Positions 20,920-29,481 of a stretch of 64,000 bases of DNA are shown piece after piece. The stretch is taken from assembly GCF_014851905.1 (NCBI RefSeq), contig NZ_JACVAQ010000001.1, forward strand, positions 930,001 through 994,000. Direction: 5' to 3'. The translations under genes were made by a program, and so were the position numbers. The stretch is from Pseudomonas sp. PDM14 (GTDB lineage Bacteria; Pseudomonadota; Gammaproteobacteria; Pseudomonadales; Pseudomonadaceae). The notes under the pieces are model-generated. The model was given only the letters and a program-made list of their open reading frames with translations, was not told the DNA's origin and made no database searches. Each line of letters opens with the position of its first letter. Position 1 is the stretch's first letter.

Positions 20920-21257
20920 CTAAGATTGTCTCCGGGTTCTATGTGCAGGCGCCGGCACTCTCCGGCAGCCAGTTCGACCACACTGCGGGCGCGCCAGCAG
21001 ATGCTGAAGCGCCAGGGTCGCAGATCATGCCGTATTTCCAGAATCCGCTGCTCGGCATCCAGGTACAGCACATCGATGGCAAAGCGCATGAAGCAACAAT
21101 GCACCGAGTTGCAGGGGCTGATCCACAGGCCCTGACCGGCAGGCAGACCCCGTCGTCCGAGCAAACCTCGCAGGCGCGCCCAGGGCGTCGCTGCACGCTC
21201 GAGCTGCAAGGCCGTGGGCACACGCCCGGCAACCCGATGGGTCACCTGGGCATTCAT
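20907..21257 (-). CDS. DUF192-family protein inside the Tad operon
   Basis: A 116-residue protein with DUF192 landmarks: TPWARLRGLLGRRGLPAGQGL, then WISPCNSVHCCFMRFAIDVL, then VVELAAGECRRLHIEPGD. DUF192 proteins are small beta-barrel proteins of unknown function, often exported; here no signal peptide is evident, so it is probably cytoplasmic. It overlaps tadC by 4 nt (ATGA) and tadD by 13 nt, so it is an integral operon member. A role in pilus assembly is inference from context. Confidence 0.82.
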   Translation of the reverse strand: MNAQVTHRVAGRVPTALQLERAATPWARLRGLLGRRGLPAGQGLWISPCNSVHCCFMRFAIDVLYLDAEQRILEIRHDLRPWRFSICWRARSVVELAAGECRRLHIEPGDNLRCVP

Positions 21258-22132
21258 GACTGCCCCATGAACTTGACCACGATAGGGAACAGCAGAATCA
21301 CGAAGGTCAGCGGGAAGATGAACATGATCAGCGGAATGATCAGTTTCACCGGTGCCTGCATCGCCGTCTTCTCGGCACGCTGAAAGCGCTCTTCGAGGCG
21401 CTGCTGCGCCTGGATCTGCAAGGTAGTGCGCAGGCTGCTACCCATTTTCTCGGCCTGAATGACCGAGCGCACGAAGGTGGTCAGGTCCTTGAGGTTGACC
21501 CGTTCTTCCATCCGTTGCAGTGCTTCCGAGCGGGGCAGGCCCGAGCGGATGTCACGCAGCACGATACGGAACTCATTCTTCATCGCGCCGTCCGGCCCTT
21601 TGTCCACTGCCTGCTGCAGGGCACCCAGGAAGTTCAGGCCGGCGTCGACGCACATGGTCAGGTATTCGAGGAAGACCGGCAGGTTCCGAATGATGTCCCG
21701 GTCGCGGCGCTTGTGTGTGTCGCTGATCCACATCATCGGCAGCAGCGCACCCATCGCCATCATCACCAGCAGCACAGGCCAGATGATTCCGGACTTGCCG
21801 GTGGCCATCGGCACCGCGGCAACCAGCGGGAAGAGCAAGGCCAGGGTGATGCACAGGGCGAGGAAGTCCTCGGCGGTTAGCACGTAGAGCGCACCGGTCT
21901 TCTGCAGTTTCTGGTCGAGGCGGTCCATGTGCTGCGGTGGCACGCTGCTGCAGAAGAAGTGACTGACCAGACGCACCAGCGGCCAGATCGGGCGTACCCA
22001 GCTAGGCACCGGATCCATGTAGGCACGGTTCTCTTCCGGCAGCAGCGACAGCAGCCAGACAAATATCAGCAAAGTGCTGGTGACGGCCATACCGAGGCCG
22101 GCACTGCTGAGCAAGGCGAGCAGTTCAGTCAT
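21254..22132 (-). CDS. tadC: TadC inner-membrane assembly protein
   Basis: A 292-residue GspF/PilC-like platform protein. It has an N-terminal helix (residues 10–28), two more near 95–140, the cytoplasmic GspF domain with LPVFLEYLTMCVDAGLNFL and DIRSGLPRSEALQRM, and a C-terminal helix FIFPLTFVILLFPIVVKF. With TadB it forms the inner-membrane base through which TadA drives pilus extension. The start at 22132 gives a normal length; no strong Shine-Dalgarno is seen. A 139-nt gap to tadB is one of the larger gaps in the operon. Confidence 0.93.
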   Translation of the reverse strand: MTELLALLSSAGLGMAVTSTLLIFVWLLSLLPEENRAYMDPVPSWVRPIWPLVRLVSHFFCSSVPPQHMDRLDQKLQKTGALYVLTAEDFLALCITLALLFPLVAAVPMATGKSGIIWPVLLVMMAMGALLPMMWISDTHKRRDRDIIRNLPVFLEYLTMCVDAGLNFLGALQQAVDKGPDGAMKNEFRIVLRDIRSGLPRSEALQRMEERVNLKDLTTFVRSVIQAEKMGSSLRTTLQIQAQQRLEERFQRAEKTAMQAPVKLIIPLIMFIFPLTFVILLFPIVVKFMGQS

Positions 22133-22271
22133 CGAAGGCTTGCCCCGTTTGGCGCGAGCTGCGGACTGCACACCATTGTTCGTCGTTCATCTGAAGTGGC
22201 AACTTTCTCTCCTCATGCCGAGCGCCGCATGAAACCGGCTCCGGCTCAGCAGTGGCGATATGGCAACTGCC

Positions 22272-23129
22272 CTATGCATCGATCCGGGTAATTCGCTGAA
22301 TGGACAGGAAGCCCAGAACCTCCATCACCACCATCACGGTCAGCACCATCAGGCCGTTGCGGGTGGTGTAGAGCTGGCTCATGGCTTCGGGTTCGATGGC
22401 ACTGAGGATGCCGGCGAGAAACACCGGCAGCAGCGCCATGAAGGTGCCCTGGGCGCGCCCCTGGGCGGTCAGGCTGTCGATCTTGCCTTCCATCACCCGC
22501 TTGCGCCGCAGCATGGCGGCCATGGTGTTGATGGTCTCCACTAGGTTGCCACCGACCTCACGGCTGATGCGGATCGCCGAACTGGCCATGATGAACGAGG
22601 GCATGGGGATGCGCTTCTCCAGCTTGAGCAGCGCATCTTCGAGGGTCACACCGAGGCGGATGTTCTTGATCAGCAGACCGAACTCCTGGGACAGCGGCGC
22701 GGGGGACTGCTGAACCACGTTTTCCAGCGCCATGGTCAGGCTCGCCCCGGACTGCAGGCTGCTGGAAAGCATCATGAAGGCATCGGGTAGCTGCTCCTCG
22801 AATTTCTTCAGGCGCTTCTTGCTCATCTGCTTGAAGACGAAACGTGGCACGAACAACGCTACCAGCGTGCCGGCGACCGTCACGACGAGAATCTGGAACA
22901 ACGCATGCAGAAACAGCGGCACCAGCACCAGCAACATCAGGTTGAGGATGAACAGCTGCCGACCGTTAGCGAAGATGAACATATCGGCCATCTCGATCTC
23001 GGCATTGCGCGAGAACTGCTGCCGATAGAACGAGAAAAAATCCAACACCCGATCGGCGAACAGCAACGCGGTAATGCCCACGGCCGCGCCGAGTGCCGCC
23101 AGGCATGCCAGCAGCAGGATTTCATTCAT
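22272..23129 (-). CDS. tadB: TadB inner-membrane assembly protein
   Basis: A 285-residue GspF-like protein paired with TadC. N-terminal helices lie at residues 5–25 and 55–100. The cytoplasmic domain has LPDAFMMLSSSLQSGASLTMAL, EFGLLIKNIRLGVTLEDALL and ISREVGGNLVETINTM, with C-terminal hydrophobic segments at about 225–275. It overlaps tadA by 4 nt (ATGA). Confidence 0.94.
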   Translation of the reverse strand: MNEILLLACLAALGAAVGITALLFADRVLDFFSFYRQQFSRNAEIEMADMFIFANGRQLFILNLMLLVLVPLFLHALFQILVVTVAGTLVALFVPRFVFKQMSKKRLKKFEEQLPDAFMMLSSSLQSGASLTMALENVVQQSPAPLSQEFGLLIKNIRLGVTLEDALLKLEKRIPMPSFIMASSAIRISREVGGNLVETINTMAAMLRRKRVMEGKIDSLTAQGRAQGTFMALLPVFLAGILSAIEPEAMSQLYTTRNGLMVLTVMVVMEVLGFLSIQRITRIDA

Positions 23130-24781
23130 AGGTCCGCCCCGCTGCGGAAGATATCGAGATTGACCGGTATGCCGCGCTTGGCCAGCGCCTCATAGAACTC
23201 GGGCACCTGGCCGGTGGCCTGGAAGTGACCCTTGACCCGGCCATTTTCATCGAAGCCGGTCTGCTGGAAACGGAAGATCTCGTTGAGCTGGATGGTGCTC
23301 TGCTCCATGCCGGTGATCTCACTGATGCTGGTGATCCGCCGTGAGCCATCGCCGAAGCGGGTCTGCTGAACGATCAGCTGCACCGCAGAAGCGATCTGCT
23401 CACGAATGGCCTGCACCGGCAGGTCCATGCCGGCCATCAACACCATTACCTCGAGACGCCGCAACATGTCGCGCGGGTTGTTGGCGTGGCCGGTGGTCAG
23501 CGAGCCATCGTGGCCGGTGTTCATCGCCTGCAGCATGTCCAGTGCCTCGCCACCACGGCACTCACCCACCACGATACGGTCCGGGCGCATACGCAGGCAG
23601 TTGCGTACCAGATCGCGGATGGTCACCTGCCCCTTGCCCTCCATGTTCGCCGGGCGCGCCTCCAGGGAAACCACGTGCGGCTGTACCAGCTTGAGCTCGG
23701 CAGCGTCTTCCACGGTGACCACCCGCTCCTCCACGGGAATGAAGTTGGAAAGAATGTTGAGCAGGGTTGTCTTGCCCGAACCGGTACCGCCGGAAACCAC
23801 CACGTTCAGACGCTGTTCGACCGCGGTACGAAGGAACTCGACCATCGGCACATTGATGGTGCCAAAGCGCATCAGGTCGTCAGTGGTCAGCTTCTTCTCG
23901 GAGAACTTACGGATGGTCAGGCAGGGCCCGCGCAACGCCAACGGCGGGATGATGGCGTTGACCCGCGAGCCATCCTTCAGACGCGCATCGACCATCGGTG
24001 AGCTTTCGTCGATACGCCGCCCCAGCGGCGAGATGATCCGTTCGATGGTCGACAGTACTGCGGCATTGGAACTGAAGTTGATCGCGGTCTTCTCCAGTCG
24101 CCCGGCACGCTCGACATAGATATCGTCGTGGGCGTTGACCATGATTTCACTGACCGAGGAGTCGGTCAGCAGGTCTTCCAGCGGACCGAGACCGATGGCC
24201 TCGTCGAGAACGATCTTGCGCAGAATATCGGTATTCAACGCCGGCAAGCGCCCACCGACCTGCTGCAGGATCTCGTCGATCAGCCCGGACAGGGTCGTGC
24301 GGACCTGTTCATGATCCATGCTGTCGAGGTTCATTCGCCGCAGGTCGAGCGCGCGAAACAGCTCGCCCTGAATGAACTGCGCCCACTCCATGTAGGCATG
24401 GTGCAGGTTCGGCGTAGCCTCCACTGCCGCAACGCATTCCTCCGTTGTCAGCGGGGTCAGGCTTTCCGGCTCATCGCTTTGCTGTGGATGAAGGGCGCGC
24501 ACCCGCACCAGATAGCCGCCGATGGCAATGGCATCCTCGGGGGCCAACGGGCCGTGCCGCGAAACGACCGCCTCGTTGACCCGCACTTCATAGCCACGAC
24601 TGACATCTTCGACGAACAGGCCGGCCATGGAATGTTCGATACGTGCATGAATCGGCGCGACCTTCCAACCACGCAGGCGGATCAGCCCGCTGCGCGCCCG
24701 CCCCAGCTCGCAGAACGCACTGGTGCAGGTCAGCTTTTCCAGCGGTTTGCCGTCACGGTAGGTAACTTCGATCTCGAACAT
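23126..24781 (-). CDS. tadA: TadA/CpaF secretion ATPase with N-terminal FHA domain
   Basis: A 551-residue motor ATPase of the type II/IV secretion superfamily that powers Flp pilus assembly. Residues about 1–95 form an FHA-like phosphothreonine-binding domain: GRARSGLIRL, IHARIEH, a VNEAVVSRHGPL strand region, and DAIAIGGYLV. Then follow the CpaF N-domain (130–290) and the ATPase core, with Walker A GGTGSGKT (331–338), Walker B DRIVVGECRG (401–410) and His box GHDGSLTTGHAN (423–434). Typical CpaF/TadA proteins are about 420–480 residues and lack FHA. The gene ends overlapping tadB and starts 10 nt after rcpA. FHA implies control by Ser/Thr phosphorylation or a phospho-independent docking role. 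Confidence 0.95.
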   Translation of the reverse strand: MFEIEVTYRDGKPLEKLTCTSAFCELGRARSGLIRLRGWKVAPIHARIEHSMAGLFVEDVSRGYEVRVNEAVVSRHGPLAPEDAIAIGGYLVRVRALHPQQSDEPESLTPLTTEECVAAVEATPNLHHAYMEWAQFIQGELFRALDLRRMNLDSMDHEQVRTTLSGLIDEILQQVGGRLPALNTDILRKIVLDEAIGLGPLEDLLTDSSVSEIMVNAHDDIYVERAGRLEKTAINFSSNAAVLSTIERIISPLGRRIDESSPMVDARLKDGSRVNAIIPPLALRGPCLTIRKFSEKKLTTDDLMRFGTINVPMVEFLRTAVEQRLNVVVSGGTGSGKTTLLNILSNFIPVEERVVTVEDAAELKLVQPHVVSLEARPANMEGKGQVTIRDLVRNCLRMRPDRIVVGECRGGEALDMLQAMNTGHDGSLTTGHANNPRDMLRRLEVMVLMAGMDLPVQAIREQIASAVQLIVQQTRFGDGSRRITSISEITGMEQSTIQLNEIFRFQQTGFDENGRVKGHFQATGQVPEFYEALAKRGIPVNLDIFRSGADL

Positions 24782-24791
24782 GGGGTCAGCC

Positions 24792-26282
24792 TCAGTCGAT
24801 CAGCTCAATGGCATCGACGTCGCGTCGGTAGCGTTCGATCATTTTCTTCTGGCGATTGATTTCTTCAGCGTTCACCGAGTCCGGTGCGTCGGTCAGCAGG
24901 CGCGGCGTGATGAAAATCACCAGCTCCGTGCGGCTGCCCTTGAAGCTCTTGTTGCGGAACAGGGTTCCCAGGAACGGCAGGTCTTTCAGCCAGACAAGGC
25001 CTTCGTGGGACGTCTGGCTGTCCTCCGTGACGAGACCGGACAGCACCAGAGTCTCGCCGATGCGCAGCTGCACATCGTTCTCGGTGCGACGGGTCTTGAA
25101 CGCCGGGTACTCGCCAACCTGATTGGCCTTGTCGAGCTGGCTGATCTCGGCCTGCACCTTGGTGGCGACCTGGTCGCTGCCATAGAGCTTGGGCTCGATG
25201 TTGAGCATGATGCCGAAATCCTTGTACTCCACCGAAGGACCGCTGATGCTGCTGGTTACCACCGGTACCTCGCCACCGACGGTCAGCTGCGCCTTGCCGC
25301 CGCTACGCGCGGACAGCCGCGGCGAGGCCAGGGTCAGGGCCGAGCCGTTCTTCTCCAGCAGGTTGATGCGCGATGTCAGCTCGCTGGCGATACCCCAGTA
25401 AGCATGCGAGCCCGCGTCGCCGACCACATCATTGAGGTTATCGAAGGTGCCGCTGGCACTGGGGAACTGGCCGCGATACAGATTGTTGGTGCCACCGTCG
25501 GCGTTGAAAGCCAGGGTCGGGCCGTTGATCGAAGTACTCCAGTTGACACCCAGCTCTTCCACATCGTCCTTGGCGAACTCGGTGATGCGCACGTCGAAAT
25601 AGACCATCGGCGCGTCGTACTCGGAGGTCAGCTGAGCCAGTACCAGCACATCGGGATAGCTTTTCTTGACCAGTTCGATGCGGTTCAGGTCGACCTGATC
25701 GAGACTGCCATCAACCACGATCTGCCGACCGACAGCCCTGATGGTGATACCCGGGATCTGCCCGAGCATGGCCTGCACCTCGCTCAGGACCTCGGCGGCA
25801 TCGGATTTGGTGGCGGCGCCCGTCTGTTCTTCGGCCAGCACGATGACGTTGTCACCGTAGGGTTTGACCGCGTCCTTGATCTGCACCAGTTGCTCGGCAC
25901 TGACCCGACCGTCGACCACGACCTGGCGCCCGACAGTACGCAGACGTACGCCAGGGATGCCGGACAACATGGCACGCAGCTCAGGCAACTGGCGGTAGCC
26001 GTTACCCTTGGCGACCACCACGCTCATCTGCTCACGACTGCCATCCTCGAACCAGAAATGCACGGTGGTTTCGCCGTCCTGCTGGGCGGTGAGCACGACT
26101 TCCTCGTTCTTCAGCAGGGTGGCGCTGATCAGATCGACATTACCCACTGCCACCCGCTCGACACCAGGCGCGCTGAGCACCCGCACATCGCCGTCGTACA
26201 GTACGAGCGACGTCGGGAGTGTATTGGCCTGGGCCGACAGGCTCAGGCTGAGGATTGCCAGTATTCCGACTACAAATCGCAT
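24792..26282 (-). CDS. rcpA: RcpA/CpaC-type outer-membrane secretin
   Basis: A 496-residue secretin subunit forming the outer-membrane channel of the Flp pilus. It has a signal peptide ending SLSAQA, an N-terminal pilus/secretin N-domain (RVLSAPGVERVAVGNVDLIS), two BON-like repeats (GVRLRTVGRQVVVDGRVS and GITIRAVGRQIVVDGSLD), and the secretin core with LTLASPRLSARSGGKAQLTV, VEYKDFGIMLNIEP and ELVIFITPRLL. The ATG at 26282 is used because the signal peptide begins there. 130 nt separate it from cpaB. Confidence 0.95.
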   Translation of the reverse strand: MRFVVGILAILSLSLSAQANTLPTSLVLYDGDVRVLSAPGVERVAVGNVDLISATLLKNEEVVLTAQQDGETTVHFWFEDGSREQMSVVVAKGNGYRQLPELRAMLSGIPGVRLRTVGRQVVVDGRVSAEQLVQIKDAVKPYGDNVIVLAEEQTGAATKSDAAEVLSEVQAMLGQIPGITIRAVGRQIVVDGSLDQVDLNRIELVKKSYPDVLVLAQLTSEYDAPMVYFDVRITEFAKDDVEELGVNWSTSINGPTLAFNADGGTNNLYRGQFPSASGTFDNLNDVVGDAGSHAYWGIASELTSRINLLEKNGSALTLASPRLSARSGGKAQLTVGGEVPVVTSSISGPSVEYKDFGIMLNIEPKLYGSDQVATKVQAEISQLDKANQVGEYPAFKTRRTENDVQLRIGETLVLSGLVTEDSQTSHEGLVWLKDLPFLGTLFRNKSFKGSRTELVIFITPRLLTDAPDSVNAEEINRQKKMIERYRRDVDAIELID

Positions 26283-26412
26283 TGTGTTGTGCCCTGGTTG
26301 GTCTTGCCTGTTCTCATCTTGTTTTCCATCCCTTCCTACGCTGAACGCTGCAGCCCCCGAGCGAACGCAGTCACGCCGTCCGCTTCGATGCAGCCCGTTG
26401 AAAGGAGGAGCG

Positions 26413-28311
26413 TCATTCAAGTCGCAGCGTCTGTATCGGAATGACGCCTTGCTTGCCGGTACCACCCGGAATGAACTGGATCATTCGGGTGGTCTCCCGG
26501 CGGGCGGCGGATGGCGCGGCATCGCGCGGGGTTTCCACCCCCAGGGTGACGCCACGGGCAAGTACATTGCCGTTGTTGTCCACCACCTTGCCGTCCACCA
26601 CTTTGCCGATGGCCTTGCCGTCGGCTCCGTACACGGTGTCGCCGAGCACATTGCCAAGCACCTTGCCGGACGCATCACGGACCACCTGCTGTGCGTCCTT
26701 GCGCAGACCGACCTCGGCATTGGCATTGAGATTGCCGGCCGCATCGTAGACCTTGCCGTCACGCACGGAGCCGACCTTGCGACCCTGGCTGTCGATCACG
26801 TCATCGCCCACCACGGTACCGACGACATTACCGTTGGCGTCGCGTACCACCAGCACCGCGTCGGCCATTGGCTTGCCCTCGCCATCGAGCACCGCCTGCT
26901 CGACCTTGCCAAGCACCTTGCCGTCGCTGGCGACCGCCACACCGTCCTTGACTGTCCCGATCACCTTGCCAGTGGCGTCCACCAACTTTCCGTCGACGAC
27001 CTTGCCGAGCACTTTGCCGCTGGCGTCACGGACGATCTCGCCCGGCTCGCCGATCACCTTACCGGTGGCGTCGACCAGCTTGCCATTGACCAGTTTGCCG
27101 CTGACATCACCGCTTGCGCCTGGTACGTGCGAGGTGCTCATGTCAATCACCCGACCACTGGAGTCGAGCGCAACGTTCTTTTCCACCCGACCCAGCTCTT
27201 TACCATCCAGGCCCACGGCCTTGCCGTCGGTGTAGGCGCCGATGACATTGCCTTTGGCGTCGACCACATTGCCGTCGACCACCCGACCGATCACGTTGCC
27301 ATCGGCGTCACGTACCACGGTGGCGCGATCCTGCATGCGCAGCAGCGGATCATCGGCGGCCAGACCACGCACGGTGCGCCCCATGACCTTGCCATCGACG
27401 CCGACCGCCTGACCGTCGACCATGCGGCCGGTAATGCGGCCGTTCAGGTCCACGATGTTGTCGCCGACGATGCGACCGATCACTTTGCCGTCGGCATCGA
27501 GCACTACATCGACGGTTTCCGCCGGGAGCGGATCGAGCAGGCTGGAAACGGTAACCTGACCAAGCTCGGCCGAGCTGCTGTCCTTCGGGTGACGCAGCAC
27601 GGCGACCAGCTCGCCAGCCTTCTCCGCCAATTCCACCCGCGCCACCTGTGCCGGCGTGAGCATCAGCGACAGCGTCGAGAAGTTCATGTTGAAGCCGTCC
27701 GGCGTGCTGCGGTCGTAGTAGTTTTCGTATTTGCGCCCCGCGGCATCCTCGCGACCGGCAGCGAGCACCACGACATCCTGCAGCACGTTGATGACCACTT
27801 CGTCGGAGTAGTTGGTCTGCTCCTGCAGGCCGATGTCGGTGGCCGAGAAGGAGCCGAGCAGGTCGATGCGGTCGCCGGGACGCAGCATGCCGTCGAACGA
27901 GTTGATCTTGCTGACCTTCACCGTCTTGACCCGCTTGCCAAGCTCGACGTTTTCCGAGAAGCGCGACACGCCATCCTGTTCCACCGCGTCCCAGGTGATG
28001 GGCCGGCCCTTCTCCAACGCCTGAACCGTCATGCGGTTTTCCAGCCGCGGCCAGTCTTCGGACATCACCGCATTGGAGGGCAGGTAATCACGCGGGATAT
28101 CCATCACCGCGACGTTCTCCGGCGTCAGCGGCTGGGATTTCTCGACCTGGACCTTGGGTACGATCACCGAGACCATCACCTGAGTGGCTGGCTGGTAGGC
28201 CGCCCGGTACTGCGACTCCTTGGCCTTCAGGTACAGCCAGCCAAGCAGCGCGGCGAGCACCCCGCAGACGATGGCAATGATCAGAAGTTTTTTTCCCGAA
28301 ACGGATGACAT
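26413..28311 (-). CDS. cpaB: CpaB/RcpC pilus assembly protein with a long internal repeat domain
   Basis: A 632-residue periplasmic protein, about twice the usual CpaB length (about 270–320). It has an N-terminal membrane helix (KLLIIAIVCGVLAALLGWLY), then the SAF/CpaB core (VMVSVIVPKVQVEKSQPLTP; MLRPGDRIDLLGSF; LTPAQVARVELAEKAGELV) to about residue 260. From about 268 to 588 it consists of roughly 14–30-residue repeats such as DGKVIGRIVGDNIVDLNG and SGKVLGKVVDGKLVDATG, then a CpaB-like tail (MIQFIPGGTGKQGVIPIQT). I use the Met at 28311 (GGGGAG 4 nt upstream); an ATG at 28323 is also possible. CpaB normally contacts the secretin. The repeats probably form a beta-strand rod or adhesive surface (inference). 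Confidence 0.92.
   Translation of the reverse strand: MSSVSGKKLLIIAIVCGVLAALLGWLYLKAKESQYRAAYQPATQVMVSVIVPKVQVEKSQPLTPENVAVMDIPRDYLPSNAVMSEDWPRLENRMTVQALEKGRPITWDAVEQDGVSRFSENVELGKRVKTVKVSKINSFDGMLRPGDRIDLLGSFSATDIGLQEQTNYSDEVVINVLQDVVVLAAGREDAAGRKYENYYDRSTPDGFNMNFSTLSLMLTPAQVARVELAEKAGELVAVLRHPKDSSSAELGQVTVSSLLDPLPAETVDVVLDADGKVIGRIVGDNIVDLNGRITGRMVDGQAVGVDGKVMGRTVRGLAADDPLLRMQDRATVVRDADGNVIGRVVDGNVVDAKGNVIGAYTDGKAVGLDGKELGRVEKNVALDSSGRVIDMSTSHVPGASGDVSGKLVNGKLVDATGKVIGEPGEIVRDASGKVLGKVVDGKLVDATGKVIGTVKDGVAVASDGKVLGKVEQAVLDGEGKPMADAVLVVRDANGNVVGTVVGDDVIDSQGRKVGSVRDGKVYDAAGNLNANAEVGLRKDAQQVVRDASGKVLGNVLGDTVYGADGKAIGKVVDGKVVDNNGNVLARGVTLGVETPRDAAPSAARRETTRMIQFIPGGTGKQGVIPIQTLRLE
26548..27510 (-). 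repeat. Tandem coding repeats in cpaB (GKV[IV]G / DGKVVDA units)
   Basis: About 960 bp encoding some 320 residues of diverged tandem units built on D-x-x-G-K-V-[IL]-G-x-V-V-D-G-x-V-V-D. At DNA level the repeats show as many near-copies of ACCTTGCC, TTGCCGTC and CACCTTGCCG on the plus strand. Spacing between units varies and some carry small insertions, so this is an old, diverged array rather than a recent expansion. Confidence 0.85.
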
Positions 28312-28449
28312 ATCGCTCCCCATTTACTTCTTTTTGGCCCGGCAGGCGCCGTAGCCGAATTTTTCTTGCTAAAGCTCTACTCCCTTTTCCCGGCTTCTAT
28401 GCCCAGGTGAAAAGGCTCAAGGACTCGAGCGCATGCAGGCGGCACTGGA

Positions 28450-29481
28450 TCACTTGGTCAATGTCCAGGTGCTCAAGACCGGGTCATAGGTGTAGGTCAC
28501 CGTGCTGCTTCCCCCGCAATCGCTGGCGCTGGCTCCATTGACGAAGCCGCTCACACCATCAAGTCGAATGGAGGGGTCATTGAATTTTTTTAAGAAGACA
28601 GCACTGACCAACTCGCCATTCGCATTGGTAAGGCCATTGCTATCACTCCAGCCTCCAGGCATCACCAGGCATGGCGAGTAGCCCTCCCAGTCGCTATTGG
28701 GCAGGCTGGTGAACTTCACCGTGACCAGCTCCGTGCCCTCGCTGTCCACGGGCTCGGTGAAGGTCGTGGAGGTGGAAAGCGTGCTTTTGAGCGAGTAGAG
28801 CTTGCCACCCAGCTCGTAACCGGCCGTTTGCGGCACGCCCTTGCTGTCGAGTTCCACCACCCGGCGCATCGGCTTGGCCGTCATGCCGGTCGGCTGCGGG
28901 CTGAGCAGCTCACGCGTGGAGGCGGAGTAGTACTTGTTCTTGTACAGGTAGGCGAAGCCGTAGATCTTGCCGCCCGAGGTCAGTGCCATCAACGGCAGTT
29001 CCTTGCCGTCCTCGTCGACCCACAGACGCGTGCCCGACGCACCGCCGTAGATGATGTTGCCGTTCTCGTCGACGAACACACAGTCGCCGGTCTCGGTACG
29101 CTGGCACCAGGCGAGAATATTGCCGGCGGCGTCCACCAGCATGTCGCCATTCATCTGGCCCAGCAGCTTGCCGTTGGCGTCGTAGATCATTTCGATGGTC
29201 GGCAACTGCGCATCCGCGCCTGGCAGTTCCGTGTCATCGGCTGGCGGCGTGTCGCCATCATCGAAGTCTTCATCTTCGTCTGCGTTGGCGTTGAAACTCA
29301 CCTTGTAGCGATCGTATTGCTGCACCTTGTTCATTTCGCTGGACTGCGTGCTGTAGCCCCGTTTCACGTTGTCGAACAGGGTGGTGACGTCGGTGGTGGC
29401 CGCCAGCAGCGCGGCCCCGGTAACGCCCAGCACGACCAGGTATTCGGTCATGGACTGCCCCAGCTGACGTGCACGGCTCAT
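28450..29481 (-). CDS. Large Flp-pilin-like protein carrying the CpaB-type repeat motif (candidate tip or minor pilin)
   Basis: A 343-residue protein whose N-terminus (MSRARQLGQSMTEYLVVLG) closely matches the Flp pilin of the same locus (RARQLGQGMTEYIIIVAL). The predicted processing site is after Gly8 with Glu13 at +5. After the helix come a highly acidic linker (about 67–90) and a large globular domain with four cysteines. Residues 99–125 contain IYDANGKLLGQMNGDMLVD, the same motif that is repeated in CpaB. The start overlaps the preceding stop (TGATG). It is about four times the size of a normal Flp pilin, so a low-abundance tip or adhesin pilin is the best guess. Confidence 0.8.
   Translation of the reverse strand: MSRARQLGQSMTEYLVVLGVTGAALLAATTDVTTLFDNVKRGYSTQSSEMNKVQQYDRYKVSFNANADEDEDFDDGDTPPADDTELPGADAQLPTIEMIYDANGKLLGQMNGDMLVDAAGNILAWCQRTETGDCVFVDENGNIIYGGASGTRLWVDEDGKELPLMALTSGGKIYGFAYLYKNKYYSASTRELLSPQPTGMTAKPMRRVVELDSKGVPQTAGYELGGKLYSLKSTLSTSTTFTEPVDSEGTELVTVKFTSLPNSDWEGYSPCLVMPGGWSDSNGLTNANGELVSAVFLKKFNDPSIRLDGVSGFVNGASASDCGGSSTVTYTYDPVLSTWTLTK

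Noticed and set aside
26008..28308. A 766-codon open frame opposite cpaB
   Set aside because: It mirrors the strongly periodic GC-rich repeats of cpaB, and its product is rich in His/Asp/Ala runs with no domain; the minus-strand frame has clear CpaB features.
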